64,000 nucleotides of DNA from Conchocele bisecta (GCA_029237695.1 CM055271.1:30936200-31000199); one strand, 5' to 3'; positions 9,230-21,303 are shown, numbered from the stretch's first letter. Notes: generated by a model not told the origin, from the letters alone. Numbers and translations are program-made.

Positions 9230-9838
9230 AATCTAGGGAATTAGCCAAAACTATGGAATATCAATTGTTATGGGGAATTGGGTAATAATATAGCATCTAC
9301 TCATTACAACCTAGTCAAGGGATCCGTGCTAATTGCCAGATACTTCTACCAGAATAAATGCTTTGCTAGTGCGATTATATTTCATGACTTCATTCCTGTC
9401 AAGAGACTGTCTCACTATCCTCATAATCAACGAAGCAAACCTGTTTTAACGCTTTGAATACGACAGACCTGTGGTGGTGAAATGGTTAAATAAATATTAA
9501 AATAGTCTGTAAATGAGTCTTATAAGGTCACGGTCAAAGAAATCGAACATAAATACCGCTGGTATATAATGATAGCTTATATATGCGATTATTGAAATAC
9601 ATGTACATGTTATTTTAACTATACACTCTGCATTTGATAATTATAAAGTTGCTTAAACATGTATGATGAATATATCAAACGTAAATGGCAACTCATTTAA
9701 AAGCACATTTTCACGAATGGCAACTCGTTTTGTTATCATGAACTTATTGGGCTAGTCCAAGGTGCATGATCACTTGGTTACAACAACAACAACGTCGCCC
9801 TCTCCAAAGTAAGTATTATTTGATATTTTCCTTAATAT
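9230..9838. other. no recognisable feature
   Basis: This is A/T-rich DNA with no supported gene or repeat. Confidence 0.3.
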
Positions 9839-10072
9839 GCAACGGATTTTGATGAAATATGGCGCAGCAAACGAGTCTTCATGAGCTGCATTTGGTGGTC
9901 TAGGGAGTTTGGCACAGACTTATGTCGTTTTTTCGAAGAATCTATTTCCGTGTCGGAGACACGGAAATCGATTCTTCGCAAAAACGACAGCAGTTTGGGC
10001 GAAAATAAAGAGACCACCAAATGCAGCTTAACAAGACGCGTTTGATGCGCCATATTACATCAAAATTCGTTA
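9839..10072. mobile_element. 234-bp foldback element
   Basis: The outer arms (ttttgatgaaatatggcgc / gcgccatattacatcaaaa), the middle arms (gctgcatttggtggtct / agaccaccaaatgcagc) and the centre (tttccgtgtc / gacacggaaa) form one long imperfect hairpin. Confidence 0.75.
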
Positions 10073-10277
10073 CGTAATAAGGACACTATACAAGAATACG
10101 TACTTTTAATCGGTACTTGTTGTTAGTACCACGTGATCATACACCTTGTAGTCATGTCACAGGAATGATATATGGGTGAAACAGTTCATCATGTTTTTAA
10201 AAGGAGTCGTCCTAATCCAATACGATCGCTATACAAAAGCGCCAACTACCTTGTACGCTATACTGAGCAGACATTAT

Positions 10278-10431
10278 AGGAATGAATAGCCTTTTTGTGG
10301 AATTTATCGGGGTATAAACTTGGAAAAGTTGCGGGAATACTGGACGAAGGCCGGAAGCCCTCGTCCAGTATTCCCGCGACTTTTCCAAGTTTATATCCCC
10401 GATAAATTCCACAAAAAGGCCATTCATTCCT
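10278..10431. mobile_element. 154-bp near-perfect palindrome
   Basis: Arms of about 70 bp pair over ctttttgtggaatttatc and cgggaatactggacga around a 13-bp loop (aggccggaagccc). Very few mismatches indicate recent origin or sequence homogenisation. Confidence 0.8.
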
Positions 10432-10670
10432 CATAATTCCAGCATTTGAAATAAATTCATCAAGTAAATGTGTTTATTTTGACAGACGGCAGCCATTTGT
10501 TTACATTGACAGCATTTACAGCGCACCTGTAGAAAGTAGTTCGGTGTGGGAGTTTACTGGGATATAAATTTTGGACAGAGACTTGCTACGGGCCAATCAA
10601 ATGTTAGGGAATTGTGTAAATATTTTTGTGCTGGAATTATATTTAAATAACAACTAGTACTATGTACATG

Positions 10671-10888
10671 CGGCTGGAGAAATTGGGCTTATGGTATGTG
10701 TGACCTTTGTATCTCCTGATCAAATAACACACTTCTGCAGACTAATAACGACCTATATTGCTTGTTAGAAGCACGATGGGTGTATATTGCAAATACTGAT
10801 CAAACTGCGCTGATGTACAGGCTGGTCTTTGTCTAAATCAGTCGCAAAATCCATAAGCCCCATTTCGCCAATCACAGCCACATATATG
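10671..10888. mobile_element. MITE, CTGTGACTGG family
   Basis: It has the same ends as the 5446 copy (cggctggagaaattgggctt at left, ataagccccatttcgcca at right). Internally it resembles the 14783 copy (cctgatcaaataacacac). Confidence 0.75.
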
Positions 10889-12167
10889 CACACAATAATT
10901 TGGCGGTCATCTTGGGAATCATTTGGGTAATCTATGGTTGAGTGATTAGTAATTAAAGCCATTATACGAACAGCAAAGTGCAAGTTATGATAATGCATGT
11001 ACTGAATTTCTAACGCAGATTTTAAATTTCAATATACCGTCGTGAGACATTTCGCATGTCATTTTGGTACGTTCTAACTTCTACAGAACATGATTTACAG
11101 CAATACATATTATTGAAATAGGTATTGATTTCAGACTATTAAGAGCTAAATGTGGCAGCCATCTTGAACGTTTCGGACCATGAACTTTTCGAATTAAGAC
11201 TATTAGGACCACCTTTAATAATATCTGCCCTCGAGTGGAATATGGTCACAAAATGACCACACCAAATTGGCGGCGTGGTCCGAAACGTCAATGAATGTGG
11301 TTAGAAACGACTAGGGCTGATTTTGGCCCAAATATTTGTTGAGTCTGTTGTTGAAAATGGCATAGTACTGCATGTTTACAGTGGATGGTCACATGGACAG
11401 TGCGAACTACTGCACCTATGTGGTTATGGAGCAGGACAGCAAGTCTAGTGGCCATGGAGATAGTTGACAGACGGGAATGTCAATTGAAATAGGGCAGCAC
11501 AGAGACCGTTTGGTTCAAAAGAGGGCAGGCAAACCTTCAACGCGAGTGGGTAGATATAAAATGTTGTTAGCAATGCCTACCCACCCACACATATCGGCGA
11601 TAATGAGTACATGTATGTTGGTATTGTGTTCACTTTTGTACCGTGTCAACTTTACAAACGTCGCAACTTCACAAATGCAAGACAGTACTAAATGTATTGT
11701 GACTTTATTTAAGATGAATGGTTCCTATAAGGCAAACAAAATACATAATTATGTAATTGACGTTTATTTGGCTTAGTTCACGGTTGTTCTTCAGCTTGGG
11801 TTAAATGTTACTGGTATTACATTAATTGGAAATATCCTAAACTATATCGGGTTTCAGTGGAAGCTAAAAATATCACATTGTGGACGCCACCACCGGCGCC
11901 CGACTTCATAAAACATTCGGCCAAATATGGATTCCATCACATAGTCCAATGTGACCGCTATAAAATAGGTCAATTGTTCAAACGACCTATAATGATGAAC
12001 CAACAGATTGATGTTGACGTTTTGTAGCCCCCTCACACCCATCCCACAGAATGCTAGTATGAGGTGATGCTTTTGTTTAATGACATGTGAACGATACACC
12101 CATTTAGGCCTGCTATATAGTATATATTTCAACCAAAGTGGCATTTAGTTATTATTCTTGTGTGCCT
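10889..12167. other. 1.3 kb with no supported gene
   Basis: A few open frames below 100 codons occur on both strands, but none has recognisable motifs, signal peptide or splice context. I see no strong inverted or tandem repeat. Confidence 0.3.
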
Positions 12168-12388
12168 GTGACTGGACAATTTGGGTTTTACGAACAGTGT
12201 AGATCCAGATCAATATGTGCATCTGCACAGTCTGATCATGATCTGCACTGTTCGCCATTCCATCAATGAAACATCCACCATGCATCTAACAAGCAATATG
12301 GATCGTTATAATGCTACAGGAGTGTGCTATTTGATCAGGAGCTACACGGATTACAAATCCCATTTCTCCAGTCACAGCCGCTTATGAC
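12168..12388. mobile_element. MITE, CTGTGACTGG family
   Basis: The left end is gcctgtgactggacaattt and the right end is catttctccagtcacagcc. The internal inverted pair is gtgtagatccagatca / tgatctgcactgttcg-like. Confidence 0.75.
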
Positions 12389-12635
12389 CATATTGCGACG
12401 CTTTCGCCAATATATCTATTAAATTAATCATTAAATGTTTCAGTACGTATATTTAGAACCAGAGGCTCCACCTCGTTGACGTAATTTCCTGTGACGCGAA
12501 GCATGTGCTCGATCGATTCAGTGCCAAACCACCAATAACGTAGTAGTATCGCAATTCGAAAGCACGTTTATAGGTGGTGCTTCATTCCAACCGAGATGTA
12601 CACGCGAGGAGGCTGGGCCAACAATAAGATAGTTC

Positions 12636-12704
12636 TAGTTCACATATTGAATTTTTCGTTCGAAATTAATTTATTATAAATTCAATATATGAACTATTTT
12701 CTTA
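12636..12704. repeat. short palindrome
   Basis: The stretch agttcacatattgaattt pairs with aaattcaatatatgaact across a short A/T centre. Confidence 0.55.
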
Positions 12705-13325
12705 TGCCGTTATGGAACGGTCACAATCACGTGTGACCTGCTATGGTAGGAGCTGCGACCAGTGTAGCCGAGATCAGCATGCGTATCAGCGGGGGCTACT
12801 TACACATAGAGTAACATGACCTCAGATGTACAACGCTTTACTCGGGATCGACAATTTCAGGGTGTCGGATCACGTGGTTTCCGAACGGCGTGACGTCATG
12901 CTTTAGATGTGTTTACAGTATATTTCCTTTAATATCTTTCTAACGGTATGAATCATAGCGCAGAAAATGCGGAAGTGGTTGCCCATTATGGTACAGTTTG
13001 TTTAATTTCATAAGTCTGTCGTTTTGAGGACAAATCGGTTTTCGTTAACGTAAATAAAAATATAGGGCACGTGAACGGAAGAAATTAACGGTACTCGATT
13101 CTTCGTTAAAGTTGTTTATTATTTTATTGCATAAAATGGGCTTTCACAGTTTCATAACACAGTGTCATAAAATCATAATACACTAGTGTATTAAATATGC
13201 AAATGAGACCGCTACACACAATATGTTAGGCAATCAGAACAGCTTCAAATTATGATGATGTGCTTGTGCAATAAATATGATCTAACATTTGTGTTGATTT
13301 AAAATGATATTCATTAAACTCGGCG
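12705..13325. other. no recognisable feature
   Basis: I see no supported gene or strong repeat in this stretch. Confidence 0.3.
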
Positions 13326-13480
13326 ACTGATTTCATAATAAACTCGGCATTTATGAAATCAGTAAACTCGTTTAACCCTTTGAACCCGTAAGCCCGCTAT
13401 AACGGGGTATGCAAACAGTGCAGATCCAGATGAGCCGGCTCGTAAACAGCCGTCTCATCAGGATCTACACTTTTTGCAAG
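13326..13480. repeat. two small hairpins
   Basis: The stretch actgatttcat pairs with atgaaatcagt at about 13326-13364. The stretch gtgcagatccagatgag pairs with ctcatcaggatctacac at about 13418-13471. The second is like the core of the MITE family at 5446 and 12168. Confidence 0.5.
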
Positions 13481-13702
13481 TAATTTTCATATTTTTTTTA
13501 GAACAAAAACACCCCCTTTTCATAAATGGACTAATCTGAAAATCATTTTGTGACGATTGGATTGGTCGAAAAATTAGCATATCACAGTCCATTACAGTTA
13601 CTTAGGGTTGAAAGGGTTAAATATCATAGTAAATCATCCATTGCTCGTGTAAGATCCTCCATGTAAATAACGTTTAGAGCATCCATAAAGCACATAGAGG
13701 CT

Positions 13703-13908
13703 ATTCATATTTTTGCAACGAATATGACATATATGTTCATCGAGTGGTGTGAAATGTCCTTATTTCACGAGTGCCGTTATCGAGTGGTGTGAAATGTCCA
13801 TATTTCACGAGTGCCGTTATCGAGTGGTGTGAAATGTCCATATTTCAATATGGACATTTCACACCACTCGATGAACATATATGTCATATTCGTTGCAAAA
13901 ATATGAAT
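13703..13908. mobile_element. foldback element with an internal threefold direct repeat
   Basis: The outer arms (attcatatttttgcaacg / cgttgcaaaaatatgaat) continue through cgagtggtgtgaaatgtcc / ggacatttcacaccactcg. On the left side, the block from cgagtggtgtgaaatgtcc to gagtgccgttat (40 bp) is repeated in tandem, giving three copies against one on the right. Confidence 0.75.
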
Positions 13909-14160
13909 ATTCTATTTATTATAAACCGTTCCATGGAATGTAGCAGTTTTTTAGACTGTATACGGTAATGAATGTGTATTTGCAGCCTGTTTGCGCTGTT
14001 TTACTGCCGATGCGTGTTATGAATATAGATAGCGGAAGTAGTCGTATTTTCACCGGAAGTTGTTTATTTCATCGATGAGAACATATGACTTTTATTTACA
14101 TCGTATAACCATGTATTTCATGAGTAGGTATATAACAAATCATAGTCTTTTGATATATAG

Positions 14161-14301
14161 AGAATAGTAGGTTAGTGCCGTGAATGGGAAAACATATATG
14201 GCAAGGCTCAGGAAACGGGATGGGCGAGGCTCTGCCGAGCACATCCCGTTTCCGTGCCGCGCCAGATATTTTTCCCATTAACGGCACTAACCTACTATTC
14301 T
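14161..14301. mobile_element. 141-bp foldback element
   Basis: The ends agaatagtaggttagtgccg and cggcactaacctactattct are inverted repeats. The inner arms around the Gly-rich-looking centre (gaaacgggatg / catcccgtttc) also pair. Confidence 0.75.
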
Positions 14302-14443
14302 ATTTATCCCGTCAACATTACAAAAAGCTTTAAAATGCAAGAAATAACCCCAGCCGCATCTCCAAATCGTATCGACAGGATATCAAAAATGTTTCACGGC
14401 ACCGTGTTTCACGGCACATACGCACTGTGTTGACGGGATAAAT
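14302..14443. mobile_element. 142-bp element with 16-bp terminal inverted repeats
   Basis: The ends atttatcccgtcaaca and tgttgacgggataaat are exact inverted repeats. A small internal duplication (gtttcacggca) lies near 14390-14418. It abuts the preceding foldback directly. Confidence 0.65.
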
Positions 14444-14596
14444 CTTCAAAATCCGCCGTTTCTTTGGGAAGATTTTAAAGAAAATCTACAGAAAACTGAC
14501 AGATTACGTAACGTCGGAAAATGTCGTTCGGAAACAGCCCAATATTGTACTTGAACATTTACCATCGGTTTAGAGAGGTTCTACTGAAGTATAACT

Positions 14597-14744
14597 GGGC
14601 CCGGTTGTTCAAAACATCAGTTAGCTTAACGGACTGTTAAATCCTTAACTGAATGGTTAAAATCTCTGTTTTAACAGATTTTAACCATTCAGTTAAGGAT
14701 TTAACAGTCCGTTAAGCTAACTGGTGTTTTGAACAACCGGGCCC
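14597..14744. mobile_element. 148-bp near-perfect palindrome
   Basis: The arms start gggcccggttgttcaaaac and pair for about 70 bp through gttagcttaacgg and ttaactgaatggttaaaatc. The loop is tiny. Confidence 0.85.
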
Positions 14745-14782
14745 TGTTTTTCATTGTTAACTCTTATAAAATTAGATATGTG

Positions 14783-15014
14783 CCTGTGAATGGAGAAATG
14801 GGGCTTCTGGGATTTGTGACCAATGTAGCTCCTGATCATATAACACACTCCTGTAATCTGATAATGACCACTCTTGCTTATTAGAAGCATGACGGGTGCT
14901 TCATTGATGGAATGGCGTACAGTGCATATCCTGATCAGACTGCGGATGCACAGGCTGAGCAGGAGCTACACTGGTCGCAAAACCCATAAGCCCCATTTAT
15001 CCAGCCACAGCCAT
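14783..15014. mobile_element. MITE, CTGTGACTGG family
   Basis: The left end is tgtgaatggagaaatggggc and the right end is gccccatttatccagccaca. The termini gaccaatgtagctcctgatc and gagcaggagctacactggtc form inner inverted repeats. Confidence 0.8.
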
Positions 15015-16094
15015 ATATGTGATGCGATCCCCGATTCCGGTGACGGTATATACTCGTATGTTTGGAATGACAAGGCAAAGTAAATTACTGATCAATGATG
15101 CTCGCCGAACACGAATACAATCAAAATATGCATTTCAAAAACTGGAAATTCTTGACAAGGTCAGAAATCACGAAAACAAACCATGTCATATTAGCCTGCA
15201 AAGTTTTTGCAATTAAATTCCAAGAATTTGCGCTTTATTCTCTTAAATATTATCTTAGACTGTCACAAACAGGGGAAATAATTTGGCAATACATGCCTAT
15301 TATTACTGTGATAAGAAACTAAATGTGTGAATCATAAGGAATTTACTTGTGAAAAGATAAGACCACTCGCAATAGGTTTACATTCTGGTGGAATTAATTT
15401 AAGAGAACAAATTAAAAAAAAGTGAGCGAAAACGGGATTTATTTGGGAAAATCTCTTTATTTGGGATTCTGTTACTAGTAACATTTGATTTGTTCGCAAC
15501 GCTATTTATTTTTCAATATTAAAATATTTTTTTCCAGCTGCCTCTTAAGTACAATTGCGTTTAGTAATATTATATAAATCTAAAAAAAAAGCTAACATTT
15601 TATTCTATTTCATCATTGTTTGCGTATATCTGAGACCCAGTGCATAAACCAGTATGTGTCAGTGAAAAATAGCTGGACTACATTTTCATGCCGAACACCT
15701 TTCTCGTACCATTGGGCATGTTTTGGTGTAATGATACAACACCAACGTAACTCAGCACACCTGACTTACCTACCTTATACGTCCCATTTCACGAAACGAA
15801 ATGACAATTTCTCCAACGGACCGTATTTATCCTTAAGCAACAACCGCAAACTAACGACGCTAATTAATTAAGTGACCATTTTCTACGGTACGCGATAAAA
15901 TTTGTTGCTTACAATGATTAAATAGTTATGTTTGTTTATCTGTTAAACATGCTTTATCTATAGAATGTTATAAGCATCTTCAACATATGATGCTAATATC
16001 AGGAATATGCTATTACAACATGTTTTACGAGATCAAATGAAATCATAGTTATATATTAAATCTATGAAAAGTAAAACATCAAAAATGTCACCTA
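15015..16094. other. 1.1 kb with no supported gene
   Basis: Small open frames (up to about 83 codons) occur, with no recognisable motif. The region is A/T rich. Confidence 0.3.
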
Positions 16095-16211
16095 CTGTCT
16101 GTTTCACGAAACCTGCCCAAATTTTACCGTCATATAAACAATGCCAAAACAATATTGTTGACGATAATAATAAATTTTATCAAAATTTATTATTATCGTT
16201 TTGACATGGTG

Positions 16212-16322
16212 AAAAAAGAAGTGGAGAACCTGGAGTAATCGGAAAACGAAAAAAGAAGTGGAGAACCTGGAGTAATCGGAAAACGAAAAAAGAAGTGGAG
16301 AACCTGGAGTAATCGGAAAACG
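16212..16322. repeat. 37-bp tandem repeat, three identical copies
   Basis: The unit starts aaaaaagaagtggagaacct. The three copies are identical, so the expansion is recent. Confidence 0.9.
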
Positions 16323-16562
16323 AAAAAAAAAAATTGATTCTGAAACCTAGCTAGATACCTTGGAAATGATCTAACTAAGAAAACAAAAGTTACATTTTGA
16401 AAATCGGTCCACTATGTGTGAAAAATGTCCCCATGTTAAAATCTCTCTGTGAAGATGTATATGGAGTAAATATTTAACACGGGGGAAAAGAAATTCGCAA
16501 TAAAATCAATATGGGACCAAATTTCACGAAATAAAAAGAAGGCTCACTCTTAAATTTTAATA

Positions 16563-18142
16563 TACTCAACAAAACTAGAAACGTCCCTGTTTTATAGCCG
16601 GTGTAGCTCTGTCTATGTATGTACCACATGTTCAAAGTACATGTATTTTAAACCGTGGCGATGTTCAGAATACGATCGTGTAGAGTTTAGCCGATACAGA
16701 CGGTTTACATAGCGGCCAGTGACCGGAACGTTGATTTCCACTTTTTGCACGTGCACGCTATACTTGTCATCGATAAGGTGATTCAGTTCATGTCGTACCA
16801 TTCATGCGATAGGGGCTATTCGGAAAATTAAAAAACTTTTTTAATTTTTCACTGTTTTCGATATGCCACGGCTTTCCGAAAACGAGCGAAATCAGGCAAT
16901 TGGGATGCTTGCGGGTGGGATGGCCGCCAGGGCGGTCGCGCCTCGGTTTGGTTGCTGTCGGAAGACGATTGATCGTCTTGCAGCCCGGTACCAGCAGACT
17001 GGGGCTGTTCACGACCGGCAGCGACCTGGTAGGCCTCGTGTAACGACGGCTAGAGCCGATCGTTACATTACGTTGACGCACTTACGTCAACGTCGATTGG
17101 CAGCCACAGTCACTGCTAGGCGATACGGTGTCTCAGGGTAGACCATTCGCAACCGGTTACGTCGTAACGCCCAACCAATCCAATCCGGGCACGCCGCCCG
17201 TACACTGGTCAGATAATGACCCAACGTCACCGTGCTGCCAGACTGTTATGGGCGCGATGTCATCTGAACTGGAGAAGGGCTGACTGGAACCGAGTTTTGT
17301 TCACCGATGAATCTCGGTTCACAGTTAGTCATGCTGACGGAAGATTACGGGTATACAGGCGTAAAAATGAAAGATTCACCGATTGTTGCATTGTTGAGAA
17401 GAACAGGTTTGGGGGAGGGAGCGTAATGGTCTGGGGTGGGATCATGGGAAACCGGAAGACAGATTTGGTTGTTGTACAGGGCAACATCAATGCACAACGT
17501 TATGTTGCAGATGTGCTAAATGCACATGCCTTACCATTTATCCGTCAGCATGGTCCTGGTGTGACATTGATGCACGACAATGCCCGCCCTCACGTAGCCA
17601 GGGTCACCACTCAATACTTACAGCAAAACAACGTCGACGCCATGGCCCGCGGTCTCCCCGGATCTCAATCCCATTGAGCACATATGGGATGATCTGGGCC
17701 GCAAAGCACGAGCTAACCATCAGATTGACAATGTTCGCGATTTTACTCGGGCGTTACAACGGGAATGGAGGAATTTGCCCAACGCACTGGTATTGCGTTA
17801 CGTCACGTCGATGCGGCGTAGGATCATTGCATGCATTCATGCAAATGGTGGCCACACTCGGTACTAACGAGATTTACTGAATTTGCCACATTACTTATTG
17901 AAATTCCATCTCTAAACATTAAGTAACACATTTCTGAGTTTTTGTGATTTTTGATTTTGACCCCTACCGCCCTTGGCCGGTTATCTCTCGAATATTTAAC
18001 AAGATATCCAAATGCAATTTATTGGCTTTGATACAGAAGTGAATGAACTTGTTTTTCCATTTTGATTTTTTAAAAGTAACCCTTTTGGTTTTTGATGAAT
18101 CTTTCCTTAAACATGGAGGGACGTTTCTAGTTTTGCTCAGTA
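16563..18142 (+). mobile_element. Tc1-like transposon, inactive
   Basis: The ends tactcaacaaaactagaaac and gtttctagttttgctcagta are inverted repeats with TA on both outer sides (16561-16562, 18143-18144). The length of 1580 bp is normal for Tc1. It carries the decayed transposase at 16863-17867 and lies inside a MITE. Confidence 0.9.
16863..17867 (+). pseudogene. Tc1-family DD34E transposase with three frameshifts
   Basis: The N-terminal paired-like DNA-binding domain opens MPRLSENERNQAIGML and includes the GRPR-like linker (QRPGRPRV). The catalytic core then shows FTDESRF (first Asp, codon at 17306), HDNARPH (second Asp, codon at 17575) and PIEHIW (Glu, codon at 17675). It would be a normal length of about 330 aa. 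Frame breaks lie near 17140, near 17210 (taatga) and near 17650, just before the catalytic Glu. The protein cannot be made. It lies centrally between Tc1 inverted repeats. Confidence 0.92.
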
Positions 18143-18508
18143 TATAATGTAACATTATCGAAAACGATATTGTTTTTGCATTATTTATATAGCCGTACAA
18201 TTTGGGCAGGTTTCGTGAAACCGACAGTAAGTTGGATTGTATTGAAATAAGCAATACTATAATAATACGGCTCATTGTTGTTAATTAAGGAAGTTACATT
18301 TGTTTTCATTGGCTAACAGAGGGTACATTAATTTCTCTAAATATAGACATACATATATGTTTATGGGGTCAACTGTTAGATGAACGACATCGTCAATTAG
18401 TTGTTGTGTGACCGAGGTTAAATGTGGTCCCACGTATTTTCATATCATTTCCGTGGTTGAATATTTAGACTACGATACGCATTAACCCTTAGACCGCTAC
18501 ATACAACA

Positions 18509-18680
18509 CGTGTCGTCTGCTGTTGCTTTTATATCTTATTTCTCAATAAAAACATGGTTTTACAACACTTCAGAATCAGGAAATTATGTCAAAGCATGTT
18601 GTAAATTATTCTAAAGTGCTGTCAAAGCATGTTTTGACGATACAAATGGAAAATAGAAAATCAACAGCAGACGACAAAAA
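18509..18680. mobile_element. ~170-bp foldback element
   Basis: The stretch gtgtcgtctgctgttg pairs with caacagcagacgac. Flanking sequence (agaccgcta / tagcagtgt) suggests slightly longer, degenerate ends. Confidence 0.55.
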
Positions 18681-18734
18681 TATTAAGCTAGCAGTGTAAG
18701 GAAGCTTCAAAGGGACATGCGCATTTTTCTCCGT

Positions 18735-19120
18735 CCCATGACATAGCATCTCGTTCCCACACGTTAGCTATCTCGTTCCCACGATATAGTATATCGTACC
18801 CATCACATATAATCTCGTTCTAACGACATAGCAGCATCTCGTTCCTACGATATAGCGTCTGGTTCCCACAAGTTAGCTATCTTGTTCCCTCGCACGAGAT
18901 AGTATCTCATACCCACCACATAGAATCGCGTTCGAACGAGTTAGCCATCTCATTCGAACGACATAGAATCTCGTTCCTACGAGATAGCATCTCGTACCCA
19001 CCACAAATATCTCGTTCGAACAACATAGCATCTCGTTCACACGGAATAGCATCTCGTTCGACATAGCATCTCGTTCCCACTCGTTCGAACGACATAGCAT
19101 CTTGTTCGAACGACATAGCC
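18735..19120. repeat. degenerate ~19-bp tandem repeat
   Basis: About twenty variants of catagcatctcgttcccacg follow each other. Open frames on the minus strand here are by-products of the repeat. Confidence 0.75.
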
Positions 19121-19224
19121 AATACAATACAAATATTGTTACATGACTGTCGTTTTTCGACACCGCTCACAGCCGTGTTCAAACATACAGCGCGTGCTGT
19201 TTGACCATGGCTGTAGACAATAGT

Positions 19225-19725
19225 AATGTGGTCCCGCCATTTGATAATGTGGACCCACCATTTGGTAATGTGATCAAGTCATTTGGTCTGTGGTCCCGCC
19301 ATTTGGTATTGTTGTCCTGTCATTTGGTAGTGTGGTCCCGCCACTTGGTAATGTGGTCCCGCCACTTGGTAATGTGGTCCCGTCACTTGGTAATGTGGTG
19401 CCGTCATTCGGTAATGTGGTCCCGTCACTTGGTAATGTGGTCCCGTCATTTGGTAATGTGGTCCCGTCATTTGGTAATGTGGTCCCGTCACTTGGTAATG
19501 GGGTCCCGTCATTCGGTAATGTGGTCCCGTCACTTGGTAATGTGGTCACGTCATTTGGTAATGTGGTCCCGTCACTTGGTAATGTGGTCCCGTCATTTGG
19601 TAATGTGGTCCCGTCACTTGGTAATGGGGTCCCGTCATTCGGTAATGTCGTCCCGTCACTTGGTAATGTGGTCCCGTCATTTGGTAATGTGGTCCCGTCA
19701 TTTGGTAATGTGATCCCGAAATTTG
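19225..19725. repeat. 21-bp minisatellite, about 24 copies
   Basis: The unit is aatgtggtcccgtcatttgg plus one base. Most copies differ only at cacttgg versus catttgg and cattcgg. Because the unit is 3n and lacks stops, several frames on both strands stay open for over 450 bp (for example NVVPSFG repeated). I do not call a gene. Confidence 0.9.
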
Positions 19726-19817
19726 GTGCCAACTTCGTTCGGTGCTAACTTCATTCGGTGGTTCCGGATAAATTCCGGATAAATTATACCGAGGGATTTG
19801 ACATGTAGCACCGGAAA

Positions 19818-19975
19818 TATCAAGCATTTATATAACCATGATAACTGAGACAGTTCCCGCGAAGAGGGTCGAGTGTAAACGACGGTGGTAGCAGTAGGTC
19901 ACGAGGAAATATCAAGCATTTATATAACCATGATAACTGAGACGGTGGTAGCAATAGGTCGCGAGGATACCTATT
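19818..19975. repeat. direct duplication
   Basis: The block atatcaagcatttatataac plus ccatgataactgagac occurs at 19818 and again at 19907. The shared ggtggtagca..aggtc sequence lies after each. Confidence 0.75.
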
Positions 19976-20245
19976 AAAAATGTGTTTTTTACAGAAATTA
20001 CACGGGTAACTAATTATGTAACTATTCCACATGTTTTTAACATAGGAAGCCTTCGTTTTTACACAATATTAGCTAATAGTTTAATACCGTTTGGACAGTA
20101 GTGACCGCTAGTGAATAACATGATACGTGTACATATTGAGAAATGGTGATCAGTTTTAATTATATAAATCAACTAGAAATTGACGCTTGTCGACAAGCGC
20201 ATGTGTATCCCCCTCCCCAGATACACAAGTAGTTTGAAAAAAGGG

Positions 20246-20600
20246 TGTTCGAGTTATGCTCCGGACACAAAATCAGTGACGGAAAAAACAAAGGGAGATA
20301 ACTAAAAAATTAGTGATGCAAGATTTGTCATTCTTGCGTGACACACCTTTAGGGTTGTGGTATATGCATGTGTGAAGTTTCATGAAAATATTCCAAAGGG
20401 TGTTCGAGTTGTGCTCCAGACACGAAATCAGTGCACGAAACAACAAAGGGAGATAACTAAGAAATTAACGACGCAAGAGTTGTCATTCTTACGTGCAACA
20501 CACCTTTGGGTCGTCTTCTATGCATGTGTGAAGTTTAATAAACTAGAAAATGTGTTCATAGAACACGGATGTCCCACATATTGCTTTGATAATAAATGAG
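20246..20600. repeat. ~153-bp dispersed repeat, two tandem copies
   Basis: The motif ggtgttcgagttatgctcc through aaagggagataactaa is repeated at 20246 and 20399. A third partial copy is at about 21876. Confidence 0.7.
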
Positions 20601-20639
20601 GCCAAATTCCAAGTCAAAATTTTCTTTTACCTGAGCGTT

Positions 20640-21245
20640 AAAGTTTTTGACCTTGACCCTGGGCTTGGCGGGGGCAGGACAAACGTGGATTTGGCACAGG
20701 GCGGTAGAGGACCATTAGAGCAATGCATATATGAAATATGAAGCTGATCAGTGAAAGAAAACAGAACTTATAAGATATTTACCTGAGCGTTAAAGTTTTT
20801 GAAGCACTAAGTATGTGATGTTAACCCTGGGCTTGGCGGGGGCAGAACGAACGTGGATTTGGCACAGGGCGGTAGAGGACCATTAGAGCAATGCGTATAT
20901 GAAATATGAAGCTGATCCGTGAAAGAAAACAGAAATGATAAGATATTAACCCGAGCGTTAAAGTTTTTGAAGCACTAAGTATGTGACCTTGACCCTGGGC
21001 TTGGTGGGGGCAGAACGAACGTGGATTTGGCACAGGGCGGTAGAGGACCATTAGAGCAATGCGTATATGAAATATGAAGCTGATCCGTGAAAGAAAACAG
21101 AAATTATAAGATATTAACCCGAGCGTTAAAGTTTTTGAAGCACCAAGTATGTGACCTTGGCCCTGGGCTTGGCGGGGGCAGGACGAACGTGGATTTGGCA
21201 CATGGCGGTAGTGAACCATCAGAGCAATGTGTATGTGAAATATGA
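20640..21245. repeat. ~168-bp tandem repeat, four copies
   Basis: Units starting near 20651, 20820, 20990 and 21158 share ccctgggcttggcgggggca, ggatttggcacagggcggta and gagcgttaaagtttttgaag. Related single copies occur near 31195. Confidence 0.85.
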
Positions 21246-21303
21246 AGCAGATCGGTCGAAGGATGAAGAAATTATGAGACATTTACCCGAGTGTAAAAGT
21301 TTT

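Larger units (their letters stand above)
16095..18227. mobile_element. MITE with TA target duplication, interrupted by a Tc1 element
   Basis: The terminal inverted repeats run about 45 bp from ctgtctgtttcacgaaacct at left, matching aggtttcgtgaaaccgacag at right. Both are flanked by TA (16093-16094 and 18228-18229). The interior has a hairpin (gataataataaatttta) and a 37-bp tandem triplet. The Tc1 at 16563-18142 splits it; without that insert it is about 550 bp. Confidence 0.85.

Noticed and set aside
11477..12144. Open frames of 96-99 codons on both strands
   Set aside because: Their lengths are expected by chance in this much DNA, and no motifs are seen.
18873..19182. Minus-strand frames with RSNE/RDAM repeats
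   Set aside because: They arise from the degenerate 19-bp tandem repeat and lack any domain or start context.
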